Assembly (NCBI GenBank): GCA_001600175.1
Contig: BCJC01000001.1
Coordinates: 558,001 to 622,000 of the forward strand
From: Erythrobasidium yunnanense
Lineage: Eukaryota > Basidiomycota > Cystobasidiomycetes > Erythrobasidiales > Erythrobasidiaceae
Length of the DNA: 64,000 nucleotides
Direction: 5' to 3'
The notes under the pieces were generated by a model, which saw only the letters and a program-made list of their open reading frames with translations, made no database searches and was not told the origin of the DNA. A program made the position numbers and the translations under genes. This document shows positions 23,006 through 34,415 of the stretch, piece by piece. Position 1 is the stretch's first letter; each line of letters opens with the position of its first letter.

Positions 23006-25232
23006 ATGGCGCAAGATCACGTGCCGCTGATGCCTACCCTGCAGGTAACCGCAAGGGTAGCTGACATCAAAGCTATATAGCCGGAGCAACCCAGAGGGGC
23101 TTCAACACCTCTCAATCACCCCTTTCTATCTCGCTGAGTTACTGCCAGTGCCAGACTAACATGCCGTCGGCTACCTGTCTAGCTCTTGTTCGCGGAAGAC
23201 AATGCTCTGCGCGACCTGCCGGTGAGATCTGCGTCTTCAGTCTACTACTACACCAAGGCTCACCTACTTCCATTAGCCAACTCGCGCTGGTGCACGATAC
23301 ACGAGGAACAACAACACAAGAGTCTCAAATCGTACAAGCGGATCTCGTTTGAGCTGGAAGCCTTCCAAACTCCACATGTCACGTTCAAGGATATCTCAGT
23401 GTGTACATCCGCGAACGAGCTTGATGTCTGGGCGGTGTCGATGCGGAAGAAGTGGATCCTCATCAAGCGGTAAACAGCGTCGTCATTATGCCTCGATACT
23501 GTACCTGACCTCGTTTGTATGTGATGCAGAACAATTGACAGTCGCATCAAGCATCACATTACCTACTGTGCTGGCGGAGATACCTCCCATTTGGCCTTTG
23601 TCGCTGCCTTGTCTACCCAGCGAGACGAGCTTGAGACTCTCCTTCTTCGGATCGACGATAGAGCATATGATGCAAGTGTATGACCCATTGTTAGACTTGT
23701 TGCTATACTGACGCGGTGATGTGCAGCTGCTCTTACGGAAAGAAGACGCCGAGTGGCTAAACAGTCCAGCGCCTGCCGGCCCACAGTGCAGCGAGACTGT
23801 TCCTCTACTACCAGCGACTCTTCTGAATGAAGACGAGACAAGTCTGGCGACCAACGACGAAGCAATATCGGAAGCGTCGAGCGAATCAGACGACAATATC
23901 TTCTCCGATGTCTCGACCGAGACCAATTCATCCAACTCCTGTGCTTCTGACTGCTGCTGTGAAGCATCGGTGCCCAAACAGCCTCGAGTACGGACCAAGC
24001 GCGAGCGCTTGTTGGCGTACCTCGATTATGGCGCTGCTTTTGAGAAGGCGGAGGAAAGCACGGTCGCCAGGAACGTAATCGATAACATCTTCCGATACAC
24101 CATCTCAAGAGTACCTCGGCTACTTGTGCGAGCAAGAACATCAGGATGCATGTCCGTCAATACTTTCGTAGCTAGCGAGTCGTTAAACGAAGAAGAGTGT
24201 GAACGCTTGTGGAGGGCTCTCAAGTACAACAATGCTCAACAAGAAGGAAAGATTACTGTCGACGTGATTCGCAATGCCATCTGCGATGCCGAGAACGAAC
24301 AAGAAGACCGGACTGGCGCTTTCATTGAGCTACTGGGAGGCAAAGTATATAAGTCGGCGCTAGACAAAGAATTAAGCTTTGAGGGGTGGAATCACTTCTA
24401 CCGCTTCGTAAGCTCTCAGGTGTAACTCAGTAAGGATCTCAACTGACTTGCTTATCGCAGACAAGCTGCAGCGGATGTGCACTGTCCATGACCAAGACAT
24501 TCGCTGCATGGGCGCGCAATCGACAAATAGCTAGATCTGGCGATATGTACTCTACTTGGGCCGAGCCGGAGACAACCGAGTCTGAAGATGCTCTGCGAGG
24601 AATGGGCGCCGTCTTTTGTGGAGGCTACAAGAAGGGCAAAAGCGGAGCACTGGAGCACGTCAAGCCAAAGAAGCGAGGTCTGAAAAGCGTGTGGATCGAA
24701 CGCGATAGCCGAAACTACGTCTTTCTGCGATTCGTAGGTCGCCCTTGTTCCGTTGCTTGCGCTCTCGCTGACGTCGAGTCACATGCAGGAGCCAGGCAAT
24801 GAAAGCGCTCATCAATTGGTCGATAAGCCACACGATGGACTTGCTGTATGGGCATGGCCTCCCCGAGAGGAAAGTTCCGCTTCGACGAAGGAAGATATCT
24901 GGATGTCTCGTTTAAGAAGCGGCAATACACCCTCTGAGCGGAAGGCAGCGCGCTGGACTGTAGACACGAGCTTCAAGTACTCCGATTGCACGCACAAGCG
25001 GCTTCTGTCGACCTCGCCCGAAACGTACTTTCACTCTGGAAAGGCCTTCGATGACGGGTCGCTCGATGTGATAGTTGTAGATACAAGCAGAGAGCAGAAG
25101 CATGAAGTGCTGCTTGAGCGTATCGTGTGCGCGATGCAGTCGGATGCTGGGAAGACGGATGTGCCAGCATGCTCTAGCTGCCTACATGATAAGGCCTTCT
25201 ATCAGGCGAGAATGTTTTTTAAGGAGGTATAG
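23006..25232 (+). CDS. Hypothetical acidic multi-exon protein
   Basis: At least five exons join in frame, but no family was recognised. The proposed start MAQDHVPLMPTLQ splices (CAG/GTAACC ... GTCTAG) into LLFAEDNALRDLPVRSASSV. A TATA-like ctatatag lies inside that intron at about 23074, so transcription could instead begin there. The N-terminal 130 residues (SVYYYTKAHLLPLANSRWC, VWAVSMRKKWILIKR) alternate in a beta-strand-like way that could be a PH-like fold; this is a guess. A Ser/Glu/Asp-rich linker follows, then a helical region (LNEEECERLWRALKYNN) and a Cys-containing C-terminal domain ending FFKEV. Neighbours give no functional clue. Confidence 0.6.
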
Positions 25233-25577
25233 CTGTTGAGATTGCGAGTATGTACAGTGTGTAGATGTGGAGCCTATACATTCCATGTAGCTTTAGGATT
25301 GTCGGCAATCGAGCTTTACTTCAGAGCTCTTGATCTTCGTCCGCTCGGCCATCACTGACAGTTTTGATCGCACTGGATACTGGATCGCTCTCTAAAGGAC
25401 AGTCATCGTCGGTTAGCGCTGCCACAGCGTGCTCCGTCATCGCCCGTATTCATTTGTCATTTTTTGTCATCTGAGACACGATCGAGGCGAATTTACTTGC
25501 CGCTTACAATTGCGAGCACTATTTCGTCTCTTTCCCTTGCTTTTCTACCATCCCTGCTTTACATATTCCAAACTACA
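25233..25577 (+). promoter_or_regulatory. Upstream region of ACR3
   Basis: About 345 bases without a gene precede ACR3. A pyrimidine-rich stretch (ctctttcccttgcttttctacc) lies at about 25525-25550, just before the start, as in other promoters of this window. No arsenic-responsive site could be recognised by eye. Confidence 0.35.
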
Positions 25578-27228
25578 ATGTCTTCTACCTCTGGCACCAA
25601 GATGGATACCATCGAGCAAGGCGGTTCCAAGACAATGAGTGAAAGAGGCACGGACGCTGCTATCCAGCATGATGTTGCGCCAACCCGGACGACCAAAGGT
25701 GTGCACTGAGTGCTACGATGTCCATAAGTATACTAAGGAAGGACCTAGCTCTCTTCCTCAGTCTGGGTTGGCTAGATCGTTTGCTGGCACCCCTCATCAT
25801 TATCTTCATGATTGTTGGCTGCGCAGTGGGCGCAACTACTGGAGATGCTGTTCCACGCGCCTTCAACACAGTACAACTGAAAGGCGTCTCACTACGTAAG
25901 CTTTTCGAAGTCTCATAAAGCACCTACCGGTATAGCTGACTATCTTCGCCTTCGAAAGCGATTGTTATCGGCCTGCTTGTCATGTAAGTATATCTGTCTC
26001 TATTCGATCAGGATGCTGACGTTAGTTACCAGGATGTGGCCTGTCTTGACGAAAGTCCAGTATGAACGGCTGCCTGAAATACTGTCAACACGGAAGATAT
26101 GGATACATATTGGAGTTTCTCTTGTGCTGAACTGGCTTATTGGACCTTTCCTCATGCTGGGTCTGGCATGGGCAACTCTGCCTGTATGTCGACTCCGACA
26201 TGAACAGCAAGAATAGCTCAGCTTGCTAAATTGTGTGATAGGATCAGCCAGAGTACAGAATCGGAGTGATCTTGGTCGGTCTAGCGCGCTGCATTGCCAT
26301 GGTGAGGTCTGCTCTTTAAGTATAACCGGAGCCCAGCTGAAGATGTCCGTTCAGGTGATGATTTGGAATCAGCTGGCTGGAGGTGACCATAACTATTGTG
26401 CGATCTTGGTGGTCATCAACTCCATCCTTCAGATAGCTCTGTATGCTCCGTAAGTATTGGAAGGTGATCCGACATCAGAATTTGGACTGATGGGCTCTGT
26501 GGTAGCATGGCCGTCTTCTTCATCAATATCATTAGCGGTGAAGCACAGTTCGAGCTTGAGTACGGAACAGTCGCCATAGATGTCTTGATCGTGAGTGGCT
26601 ACCTCGTAAGAATAGATAGACCAGCTCTGACTGTGCTTTCGTTCGCAGTATCTCGGCATCCCTCTTGTCGCTGGAGTGGTCACGCGCTATGTCGTCTGGG
26701 GCTTGACATCGAAGCACTTCCTTGAGACTCGCTTCCTTCCTCTCTTCGGTCCTCTGGCGCTCGTTGGGCTGCTCTACACGATCTTCGTCCTCTTCGCGTA
26801 CCAAGGCAACAATATCATCCATAACCTTGGCCCGTTCTTCCGGACGATCGTGCCAATGGTGATCTACTTCGCCTTGATGTGGACAAGCGCTTTCCTCTTC
26901 ATCTTCTTCTTGTCGAGGAGGAATCACCATGTCTTCGACTACGAGATGGCGGTGGTGCAGAGCTTTACGGCTGGAAGCAACAATTTCGAGCTAGCTATTG
27001 CGATTGCTATCGCGCTCTATGGCGTGGACTCGAGGCAGGCGCTGGCTGCGACTGTGGGCCCGTAAGTTTCAGCTTCTCCCTTCGTTCGTTTCTTCATCGC
27101 TGATATCGTGTGTCGGTAGTCTCGTCGAAGTGCCGGTCCTTTTGGCCTTAACCTGGGTCAGCTTATACTTGCGCAACAAGCTGAAGTGGCCAAAGAGCAG
27201 AGATGCTTCGGTCGATGCCAAAGTATAG
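25578..27228 (+). CDS. ACR3: Arsenite efflux transporter of the ACR3 family
   Basis: This plasma-membrane exporter of arsenite belongs to the BART superfamily and has about ten transmembrane helices. A hydrophilic N-terminus ([14 protein letters not shown]) precedes [20 protein letters not shown]. The essential cysteine of the family is present in [21 protein letters not shown] conserved acidic residue occurs in [20 protein letters not shown]. Family residues [15 protein letters not shown] and [15 protein letters not shown] are also visible. Six or more short introns interrupt the gene, one splitting the cysteine motif directly after IAM. The C-terminal tail is short and basic. I did not see an arsenate reductase or methyltransferase gene alongside. 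Confidence 0.93.
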
Positions 27229-27425
27229 CGACTTGAAAGCATTTGTGCATACTTTGTAATGAATCTAGATAGCATTGTCAGTAGTATGTCAGTCCATAGA
27301 TAACGTAACATGTCTTCCATCGATTTCTTTCGTGTTCGACGTGGTGACCAGAGCTCGTTCCTCGTCGGTTTGGTTTCTTCTTGACCAAGCATCTTTTGAA
27401 GCAGTCATCTCAAGCTACCTAAACA

Positions 27426-28593
27426 ATGTCGAATCCTCCAGTACTATGGGCTCAGCGAAGCAGGTAGGTTCTGCAGGGCAACATCATAAAGGCCTTTGTC
27501 CATTTTTCGAGCCAGAAGTTGACCAAAGTTGCCTGGTCCATGCAGCGAGGACGATGAGAGCAAGAACATCCTGATTGTCACCATCGAAGTGTGTAAGTAG
27601 TCGCTATCCGTCTGGATTCTCGCTGGTCGACCGCTGGCCAAAGTGACGAAACGCAAGCTCATGCATGAATTCTGGTGGTCTGAATAGCTGAGATCAGCAA
27701 GGATTATACACTCGAGTTCCCTGAAGATTCACGTCTCGTCTTCAAAGGAAAGACCCAGTCATACCCTTCTGCTGGACACACCGAGCAAGCGAAAGAGTAC
27801 TCGGTCGACCTCGAACTGTTCGACAAAGTCATCGGCGAAAAGGCGAAACAGGCCCTCACTGGAAAGAGCTTGACAATCACAGTGCCTAAGAAGGGTCAGC
27901 AAGGCTCGCCCTGATGCCCAAAGTGCCTGGCTGATTGCACACATGCAGAACTCAAGATTGAATACTGGCCTCGTCTGACAAAGGACAAGAAGAAGCTAGC
28001 ATACATCAAGACAGGTGTGTTCATACTACCCTGACACGGGCTCAGTAGCTGGTCTTCTTGCCTGGCGAGAAGCCCCATAACCCGATCTTCCACTTACTCT
28101 GCATCTACACAGACTTCTCAAAATGGGTGGACGAAGATGAGCAGGATGGCGCAGCTGATGTTGATATGCCCGACGTATGTATAAGAAGCCCTACAAGCAC
28201 TTGCGGACCCTGACGCAGCTTGAACGCCTTCTAGCAAGCAGACCCTGGAATGATGGGAGGAATGCCTGGAATGGGAATGGGAGGCATGGGAGGCGCAGGA
28301 GGACCAGGTGGATTCGATATGGAAGCCCTCATGAAGCAGATGGGCGGCGGCGGAGGAGCTCCAGGCGGCATGGATTTCAGCTCAATGATGGGTGGAATGG
28401 GAGGCGCAGGCGCAGGAGGAGACGACGACAGTGACGGTGACGACGATCTTCCTCCTCTCGAAGACGCCGATGCGGCCGCAGGAAAAGGTAAAGGAAAATC
28501 TGCCGCAGACGACGATGATATGCCAGCCCTTGAGGGTAAGTTATATCAAGACGAGTAGTCTGAACATCACTGACGTTGTTCGTAGACGCATAA
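27426..28593 (+). CDS. SBA1: Hsp90 co-chaperone p23/Sba1
   Basis: It binds ATP-bound Hsp90 and stabilises client complexes in cytosol and nucleus. The CS domain begins MSNPPVLWAQR and includes ILIVTIEV, LEFPEDSRLVFKGKT, YSVDLELFDKV, SLTITVPKK and EYWPRLTKDKKK, the p23 signature. The C-terminal tail has an unusually long Gly/Met-rich run (PGMGMGGMGGAGGPGG, MGGGGGAPGGM) followed by an acidic stretch DDDSDGDDDLPPLED. The last intron (GTAAGT...CGTAG) joins LE to DA and a stop at 28593. If it is retained, the protein would instead end LEGKLYQDE at 28558. There are five introns. Confidence 0.92.
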
Positions 28594-29019
28594 AATGCCC
28601 AATGTGGGTAACTATCTAGAACCGAGCGAAATCAGCGTATCCCCTGCTCCGAATGTCTTTCGATAGAGTAGTAGTTCAACAATATAGAGCAGTGCAATCC
28701 GAAAAAGACAGGGAATGCAAAGCTATTGGCAACATCTTTCTAATGCATTTCCCTCCAGTCTGCAGCTGATTTGCCTTGAAAAGATCGTGATAAACTTGCT
28801 ATATAACATAACAACAAACGAAAAATTCTACTGTCTTTGACTGCTTACTGCCCTAATCCTGAAATGCCAAAGAAACACCCAAGAGAGAAAAACGTAGCAG
28901 GAAAAGTGAAACAGAAAACAGACCAAAAAAGAAAGAGAAGTAAATAAGAACGTGTCCGGATCGTGATTTTCTATGCGTCAAGGGTCGTGTATATACTGAT
29001 CGTAGGCGCTTGAAGAGTC
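28594..29019. other. Convergent intergenic region between SBA1 and the Ras gene
   Basis: The 3' ends of two convergent genes face each other here. AT-rich stretches (gctatataacataacaacaaacg and aaaaagaaagagaagtaaataag) may hold polyadenylation signals for both. No gene was seen. Confidence 0.4.
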
Positions 29020-29939
29020 TCAGAGAATGGTGCATCTACGCTTCTTCTTCTCCTTCACCCGTGAAGTGGGGTAGTCTCCACGCTGCCTCCGGATCATTCG
29101 CACAGCGGTGCTGAAAATAACATTAGTTGGTCTCCCATTACATGTCTCATCGAATACTTACTAGTATGCCAGCTCAAGGTTATGCCTTGACTTGGCGGAA
29201 GTTTCGACTACATTGATACCGTATTAGCCATTTCTAACAACACAAAGATGGCATAATACGCACCAAATTCGCACCCAATCCTCCGTGCCAATGCTTTCCC
29301 TTCCTCCTGGCTGACTTCCCTCTCTTGGACTCTATCAGCCTTGTTCCCCACAATGACGATGGGTATATCTTCAGCGTCTTTTACGCGCGTTATTTGATGT
29401 CTAAACTTCTCGATCCGGTCAAACGTCGGCTTAGAAGTTATGCTGTAGACTATGAGGAAACCGTCGCCTTCCCTACAAACCATTGAAGCGCCGCTGTGAG
29501 CTTGTTACATATAGTGGTGGATATAAGGGTACACACCGTATCCATTGGTCTCGCAAAGCAGTATATTCCTCTATTGTCACGAGTCAGCTTGTTCCTCAGA
29601 TGATCAGTAGTTTCAGGCGCACCTTGTCCAGCCGTATCCAAGATCTCAATAAGGCATGGCTCGTCGTCTATCACTGCATGTTTCCGGTACGAATCCTCTA
29701 TTGTCGGATCGTAGTTTTCTATAAAGTGGTTGAGGCAGAGCTTTAATAGACAAGTCAGCTGACTTTCCCTCTACTTGAACAAGACGTATGTATGTACCTG
29801 TATCGTCAAGGCCGTCTTGCCTACTCCTCCATCGCCTAAAACCTGCAGAAGCGGCCGAGACGCGCTCACACCCTCAGAGTTGCCATTTTGCTGTGAGAAT
29901 ATAGCGGCTTACAACGACTTTGTATTGCGCTTTGAGCAT
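29020..29939 (-). CDS. RAS2: Ras-family small GTPase (Ras2-like)
   Basis: This membrane-anchored signalling GTPase starts MLKAQYKVV and splices in frame to [15 protein letters not shown] (P-loop). The effector loop is [13 protein letters not shown]. Switch II is [20 protein letters not shown], with the catalytic glutamine. The guanine motifs are GNKAD and ETSAK. The C-terminus [11 protein letters not shown] has a polybasic stretch and a CAAX box ending in Leu, which predicts geranylgeranylation. The exon sequence is closest, from memory, to the second Ras of basidiomycete yeasts and less like Rsr1/Rap, which carry Thr in place of the glutamine. Six short introns interrupt the gene. Likely roles are morphogenesis or mating signalling. 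Confidence 0.88.
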
Positions 29940-30855
29940 GATCTACGACTATTCGCAACTGAGTGTGCGAAGCTCTATTCGATGTACTGAAGTAGATGTC
30001 CAAGCCTCCGATGCGCGAGAGGACGGTGATGCTTTGCGAGAGAGCTCGATAATCGAGAGACCGATGTACGTATGCAGTATGCGAGCAAATGTGGACTAGC
30101 CTCTTTGTTGCGCGAAGTAGCCTTGTTTTCGATAATCCGACCCTCTCTTCTTCGAGTGGAGCGCTTCTCCTCTTGTTGATGCTGGCTTCGCAGGATCCGG
30201 AATGATTGCGTGAATGTATGGATTCTTGCAGCCCTATTACGCTGTATATGTCCAAGTAAACAGCGCCGATTGCCAACTGAGGTGGGTTCCGCGTGAGAAG
30301 CTGTGGGCTAAACTGAATAGCACCCTCAACACGCTCGCTGGATCTGCGCGACGTGCTGCGCGATGTGTATTGACGATATCTTGGTGACCGTATGGATTGC
30401 GACTGTCGAGCTGGGCTGAAACAACGAGGGAGACACTTTCAAAATCGAGGTGAAGATTCAAAAGGATCACTATCGTAATTCAGGTACAAGTCAGCGGCCG
30501 AAGAGATAGGCAAAGGTACTCTATCAGCGTATCATGCTTTGACAGGCTTATGCAAAGCTCCTTCAACCTGTTGAACAGCCAAGTTCCACAATCCGGTCCT
30601 CCAGATCTGCATGCAATACGCCAACTAAATGGACTATGCTACCACACACAACAATGAGACAAAATGCCAGAACTGGGGAAATATTGCTAAAAGGTTGCGC
30701 AAACGATTGTCCATGCAGGTACGGTCCAGCGAGATAGCTCTCAAAGCTGTCCATCAGGGGGAGTGTATGGAGAGTCCATACGGGTCATCCTATCTCGTGT
30801 TTGTATACTGATGCGAACGTCTTGGCGGAATATGAATGACATGCGGTGCGGTGAT
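29940..30855. other. Intergenic region upstream of the Ras gene
   Basis: About 900 bases contain the Ras gene promoter and the 3' flank of the serine-rich gene. Short frames exist on both strands (for example 30237-30470 and 30563-30754, minus) but none has introns, domains or a convincing composition. I see no gene here. Confidence 0.4.
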
Positions 30856-31317
30856 TTACGAAGGTGAAGAAACGATGCCCTCGCTGTATTTGTGGCTCAT
30901 AGTGCTGGTCCTACTCAACTCCTCCTGGCTTAAGTCTAGCTGAAAGACAGCCGATCCCGTATATTTCCTCCACTTCAACGATGACTGTCTTGTAGGTCCT
31001 ACGCCTGGCATCCCGCTTGGCACCCACTCCTTTTGCTCTCCATCCTGTGTGTCTTGTGCAAATGATACTCGCTTCTTTGGCTTGATCCTTTTGGGTGTCG
31101 TGGTTTCCTGCTTTGGCTGGGATGATGGGCCTTCAGATGATGAAGAGGAGGAGCATGATGATAATGATGAGGATAGAGTATATGTAGGAGTAGAGTTGTG
31201 TGAGATAGGTTGATGCTGCGCGATAGGGCTTGAATCGCTAGGAGGTGATGATTCGGGAGTAGAGGTAGCCGACGAGGAGGATGCTGACGATGACATTGGG
31301 AAGCAGGACGAGCTCAT
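30856..31317 (-). CDS. Serine-rich protein with a PP1-docking RVSF motif
   Basis: This is a single-exon frame of 153 codons. The first 75 residues are mostly Ser, Thr and Pro and probably unstructured. The second half contains PKRIKPKKRVSFAQDTQDGE. KKRVSF fits the RVxF docking motif by which regulators bind protein phosphatase 1, preceded by the usual basic residues. A further patch, SSLKWRKYTGSAVFQLDLSQ, looks conserved and could be a second contact. No enzyme domain is visible. It may be a PP1 regulatory subunit or inhibitor; this is inference from the motif and small size. Confidence 0.6.
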   Translation of the reverse strand: MSSSCFPMSSSASSSSATSTPESSPPSDSSPIAQHQPISHNSTPTYTLSSSLSSCSSSSSSEGPSSQPKQETTTPKRIKPKKRVSFAQDTQDGEQKEWVPSGMPGVGPTRQSSLKWRKYTGSAVFQLDLSQEELSRTSTMSHKYSEGIVSSPS

Positions 31318-32692
31318 TTGATGACGACCGTATAGTGGTATAGAGTATCCTCGAATGGTGGTGTTCCTGCTGCTGCTTTCTGTTTAGCGATCCAAAACAA
31401 AGCCAAGCATCAGTTTTTGACCCAACAAGCAGACTCCGACGGAGGCTGGATGATGCGACTTGCGCATGGGATGGGCTTCCAGTGTTTGTAGGAGATTAGA
31501 CTGACAGTGCGTTCGATGGTAGCAAACCAACAGCGGAAAATCGAAGGACTCCCCAATTCACCAATTTACGCTTGGCTCTTTTGCTGAGGCTTGAGAGCGG
31601 GACACGCTGGGGCTTGGACACTTGAGATGTGATGTACAGGAGAGAAAGAGAAAAGGTCTATATTCTACATTCTACTGCGATCTACACGAAATTACCCCAG
31701 AGACGAGCTCCTCAACGAAACGCAAAGAGTTGGGGCGCCGCTTCGACCGGGCCGGTACTGCGAGCGTCATCGAACAGAACATGAGCAGCAGTAGACTTAG
31801 AGTCATCACTATGTGCACATCAGAACAATCATCAAGAATATATTTTGACTTCCAAAGGCTTTAGGGCAGAGGATGCATACTGGGCCCAATCGTAAAGAAA
31901 CCGATTGAGACGAGACGATCTTCGAAGAAGAAGGGATTGTTTGCTGCCCAGAGCCTTATACAGAGTTCGTGCACTGAAGGACTTGAGGCCCGGGTGCAGT
32001 GCCATCGTACATCACTGTGCACTGTTGTTAAAATCAACTGGGCCGTACCTGCTTGTATTCCGGATCCCGTAAGCACCAGTGTCTCCGACCGCTCCACGTA
32101 TCTGAATAAGAGAACGTATAACCGCTCAAACATGGCCCTCGTTGATGGTCACTCGAATCTCGCAGAGAATGGAAGGTCATGCTAAAATCAGAGGTTGGCT
32201 CTACATTAGTATTATAGAAGCTGTGTTCTTGGAGGGAATTCCACAGATGAACGAGCTTCGGGATTATCCTCTCACTCTGACAGTGTCCAGGGTGTGCACA
32301 CTGCGGCTGTAGACTGCTCTTCAGCAGGCGGGAAATCAGCTGAGAGCTGGAAGGGGGATGGGATGGGTGTTTAACACGAAGAGTTATAGAAAATTATGGA
32401 AGTGTGTAAAGAGCATTCGGTGACTGAGACGGCGATCAGCGGGAGAAGCAGTCGGAAGTCCCAGCGAAGTCAATGCCTCAATATCTTGACCGCAGATTTC
32501 AGAGCATGACAGTACATCTTCTATGAGGTCCGGGTTGACTTGCAGTTCATCGTTTGAAGCAGAGATAAGGTCCGCTTTGTTACATCATCTGAAACTCCGC
32601 CTCGATCACGCTGCAAGATTTGAAGTCAAATTGCTGGCTGTGCTGGCTGAAGCTTGGCTCTGCTCCATCCACTACCAACATTCCCACTCACA
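31318..32692. other. Long gene-poor stretch
   Basis: Nearly 1.4 kb shows no convincing coding sequence. The short frames at 31622-31864 (plus) and 31861-32133 (minus) lack introns and any recognisable composition. No repeat, tRNA or transposon end was found. It is the longest gene-free interval of the window and may hold promoters, a non-coding transcript or unrecognised small exons. Confidence 0.35.
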
Positions 32693-33007
32693 ATGCCATT
32701 CACAGTCCGTCACACACGCAGGAAGGTAAGAGGAAGATGTCAGAAGACTGGCTCTAAGACCTGCTAATTCTGGTCATTTTGCCTCAGATTCCCATCATTC
32801 CCAGTACCTAAAACCATCCAGACAATCATCCATCACAACTGACACACAACGCTATCCTGCAGAGGTGGTCTATCTCGTGTTCTGGGGGTGGAATCCCAAG
32901 ACGTGGTCGTTGAGCGTCAGTAGCAGCTTAGCTTGTATCAATTCAGGCTGATTTATGTGTTACATGCATAGTTCGGGAGCCATGACAAGGTTCAATATCA
33001 TCGATAA
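32693..33007 (+). CDS. Candidate very small protein gene
   Basis: This is a three-exon model of about 59 codons: MPFTVRHTRRK, an intron (GTAAGA to CATTCCCAG), then a 37-codon exon containing YPAEVVYLVFWGWNPKTWSL, an intron (GTCAGT to TGCATAG), and FGSHDKVQYHR before a stop. The middle part has a protein-like aromatic and hydrophobic pattern. An earlier acceptor (GCCTCAG) would end the frame quickly. The second donor is non-optimal. No family was recognised, and the call rests on splice signals and composition only. Confidence 0.33.
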
Positions 33008-33168
33008 AGCCTAGTTGGAGAAGATGCTGTCTCATGTGGGTTACCCAATTGACCTGCAGACGAAACGCTGATTGTTCTGGTATACAAGGCTACCTAGTCT
33101 TGCTTTAGATTAATTCACGCTATGTCCTGTCGTTTTCATATACACGCACAACCGTTCGTTCAGTGCCT

Positions 33169-34269
33169 CTACGCTCGATCTCGACCAGACGGTTTCATCG
33201 CCGCTGGTCTCGTCTCCTCCTGACGTCCCCTCTTCCTGATGTTGTTCTGCTTATATGGACCTCTAGCTGGCTGGCTCTGCTGAGTCCTCTTCTTCTTTCT
33301 CTTCTTTTTCTCTTGTCCAATCTGCCACCACCGTCGCTTGGGCTTCTGCTTGATGCTATTTATCCGCTCGGGATTGAGTCCCATCTTCCTCAGCTTCTTA
33401 TTCGATATGCTCTCGCTACGACCGGCCAGTATATCCTGAAAGAGAGCTCTGAAACCATGGACAAATCCATGCCTTTTTCTGCCATCGGTACACTCATATT
33501 CGCTCTTCAGGCGGCGTTTGTAGTGCTCCCCATGCCTTGCGGATATCGACGTATCTGGCTTCTTCACAACAGCTCTGGCTCGAGAGACGCTTTGCTCTCG
33601 CCAGAGAAGAGCTTCCAGTTTGGCATCCTTGATCGCCTCAAAGACGTCTTGTGCGGAAGCTTGCATACCATGGGTACGCTGCCAGTGCTTCAAGATCCGT
33701 GCTGGACTATACCCTGTCGCTGGCGATGGACCTGCTGGAATGCCTCCGCATAATAGGCAGAAGAGACCGTGCGATGCCCAATAGTGGGAGACCATGCTTT
33801 CTTTCGGACCAAGACTTTTCGTACAGAGCTTACACCTGACATGTGGGTATAACTATATCAGCCAACACCGAGGACCTGCCTCGCGAACAAGCCCGCCTCA
33901 CCTTCTTTGCTTCAGCGGGTCCAGCATGAAGTATGCGCTCGAGTAAGGGCGAGTCTGCAAGATCGATTCTTCTAGTCTGTCGATTTGTTCAGACAAGTCA
34001 GAAGCACACCAAGCCAGGTGCGCGGCCTGCAGTGCTCTGTCCTGCGCGTTCCGGTCCAGTGCCAGACATGGGCCAGACTGTGATGAGTCCTTATCCCATG
34101 CCAATCTCGCAGCTCTGGAAGCGCTTTCTCCGTCACTGATAACTGCTGAACGCTCAGCTGAACTCCTGGTGGCCCGGATCCATGCCAGCTCTGCGGCCTG
34201 CTGTGCGCTCGCCCGGTCGATACCGTCCAGGCGGGGAGCGGTATGGACAGCCGGCCTCCGAAGCTTCAT
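33169..34269 (-). CDS. Double zinc-finger protein A
   Basis: There are two exons. Exon 1 (from MKLRRPAVHTAPRLDG) carries three copies of an AAxLAW motif (QQAAELAWIRA, SRAARLAWDKD, LQAAHLAWCAS). A phase-2 intron ends one base before the first finger cysteine. Exon 2 shows two CxxC-HxxxxH fingers in tandem: CKLC ending HYWASH, then FCLLC ending HWQRTH, with GYSPARILKH between. The rest is helical and strongly basic (KKKRKKKRTQQ), probably a nuclear signal, ending GRDRA. The module recurs in the neighbouring gene at 34416-35942. DNA or RNA binding is likely; the role is unknown. Confidence 0.65.
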
Positions 34270-34415
34270 AATACAATGCGTACTAACCTACAACTAGGGT
34301 CGTACTCTACGGGGCGAATGCATGCAGCAAGTGGGCTGTGTCTAATGGCGGACTGACATGGTCAGGTTACAACAAGGCCGGAATTTACATGAAATAAGGT
34401 GTGAGAGTCTGTATA

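Noticed and set aside
26532-26930. Open frame of 132 codons opposite ACR3 on the minus strand
   Set aside because: It is rich in Glu/Arg as expected for the complement of a membrane-protein coding region, and the plus-strand gene is certain.
28250-28430. GGA-rich repeat as a simple-sequence repeat or mobile element
   Set aside because: It is the coding sequence of the Gly/Met-rich tail of SBA1.
31318-32692. Transposon or long repeat in the gene-poor stretch
   Set aside because: No terminal repeats, target duplications, transposase or reverse transcriptase fragments were seen.
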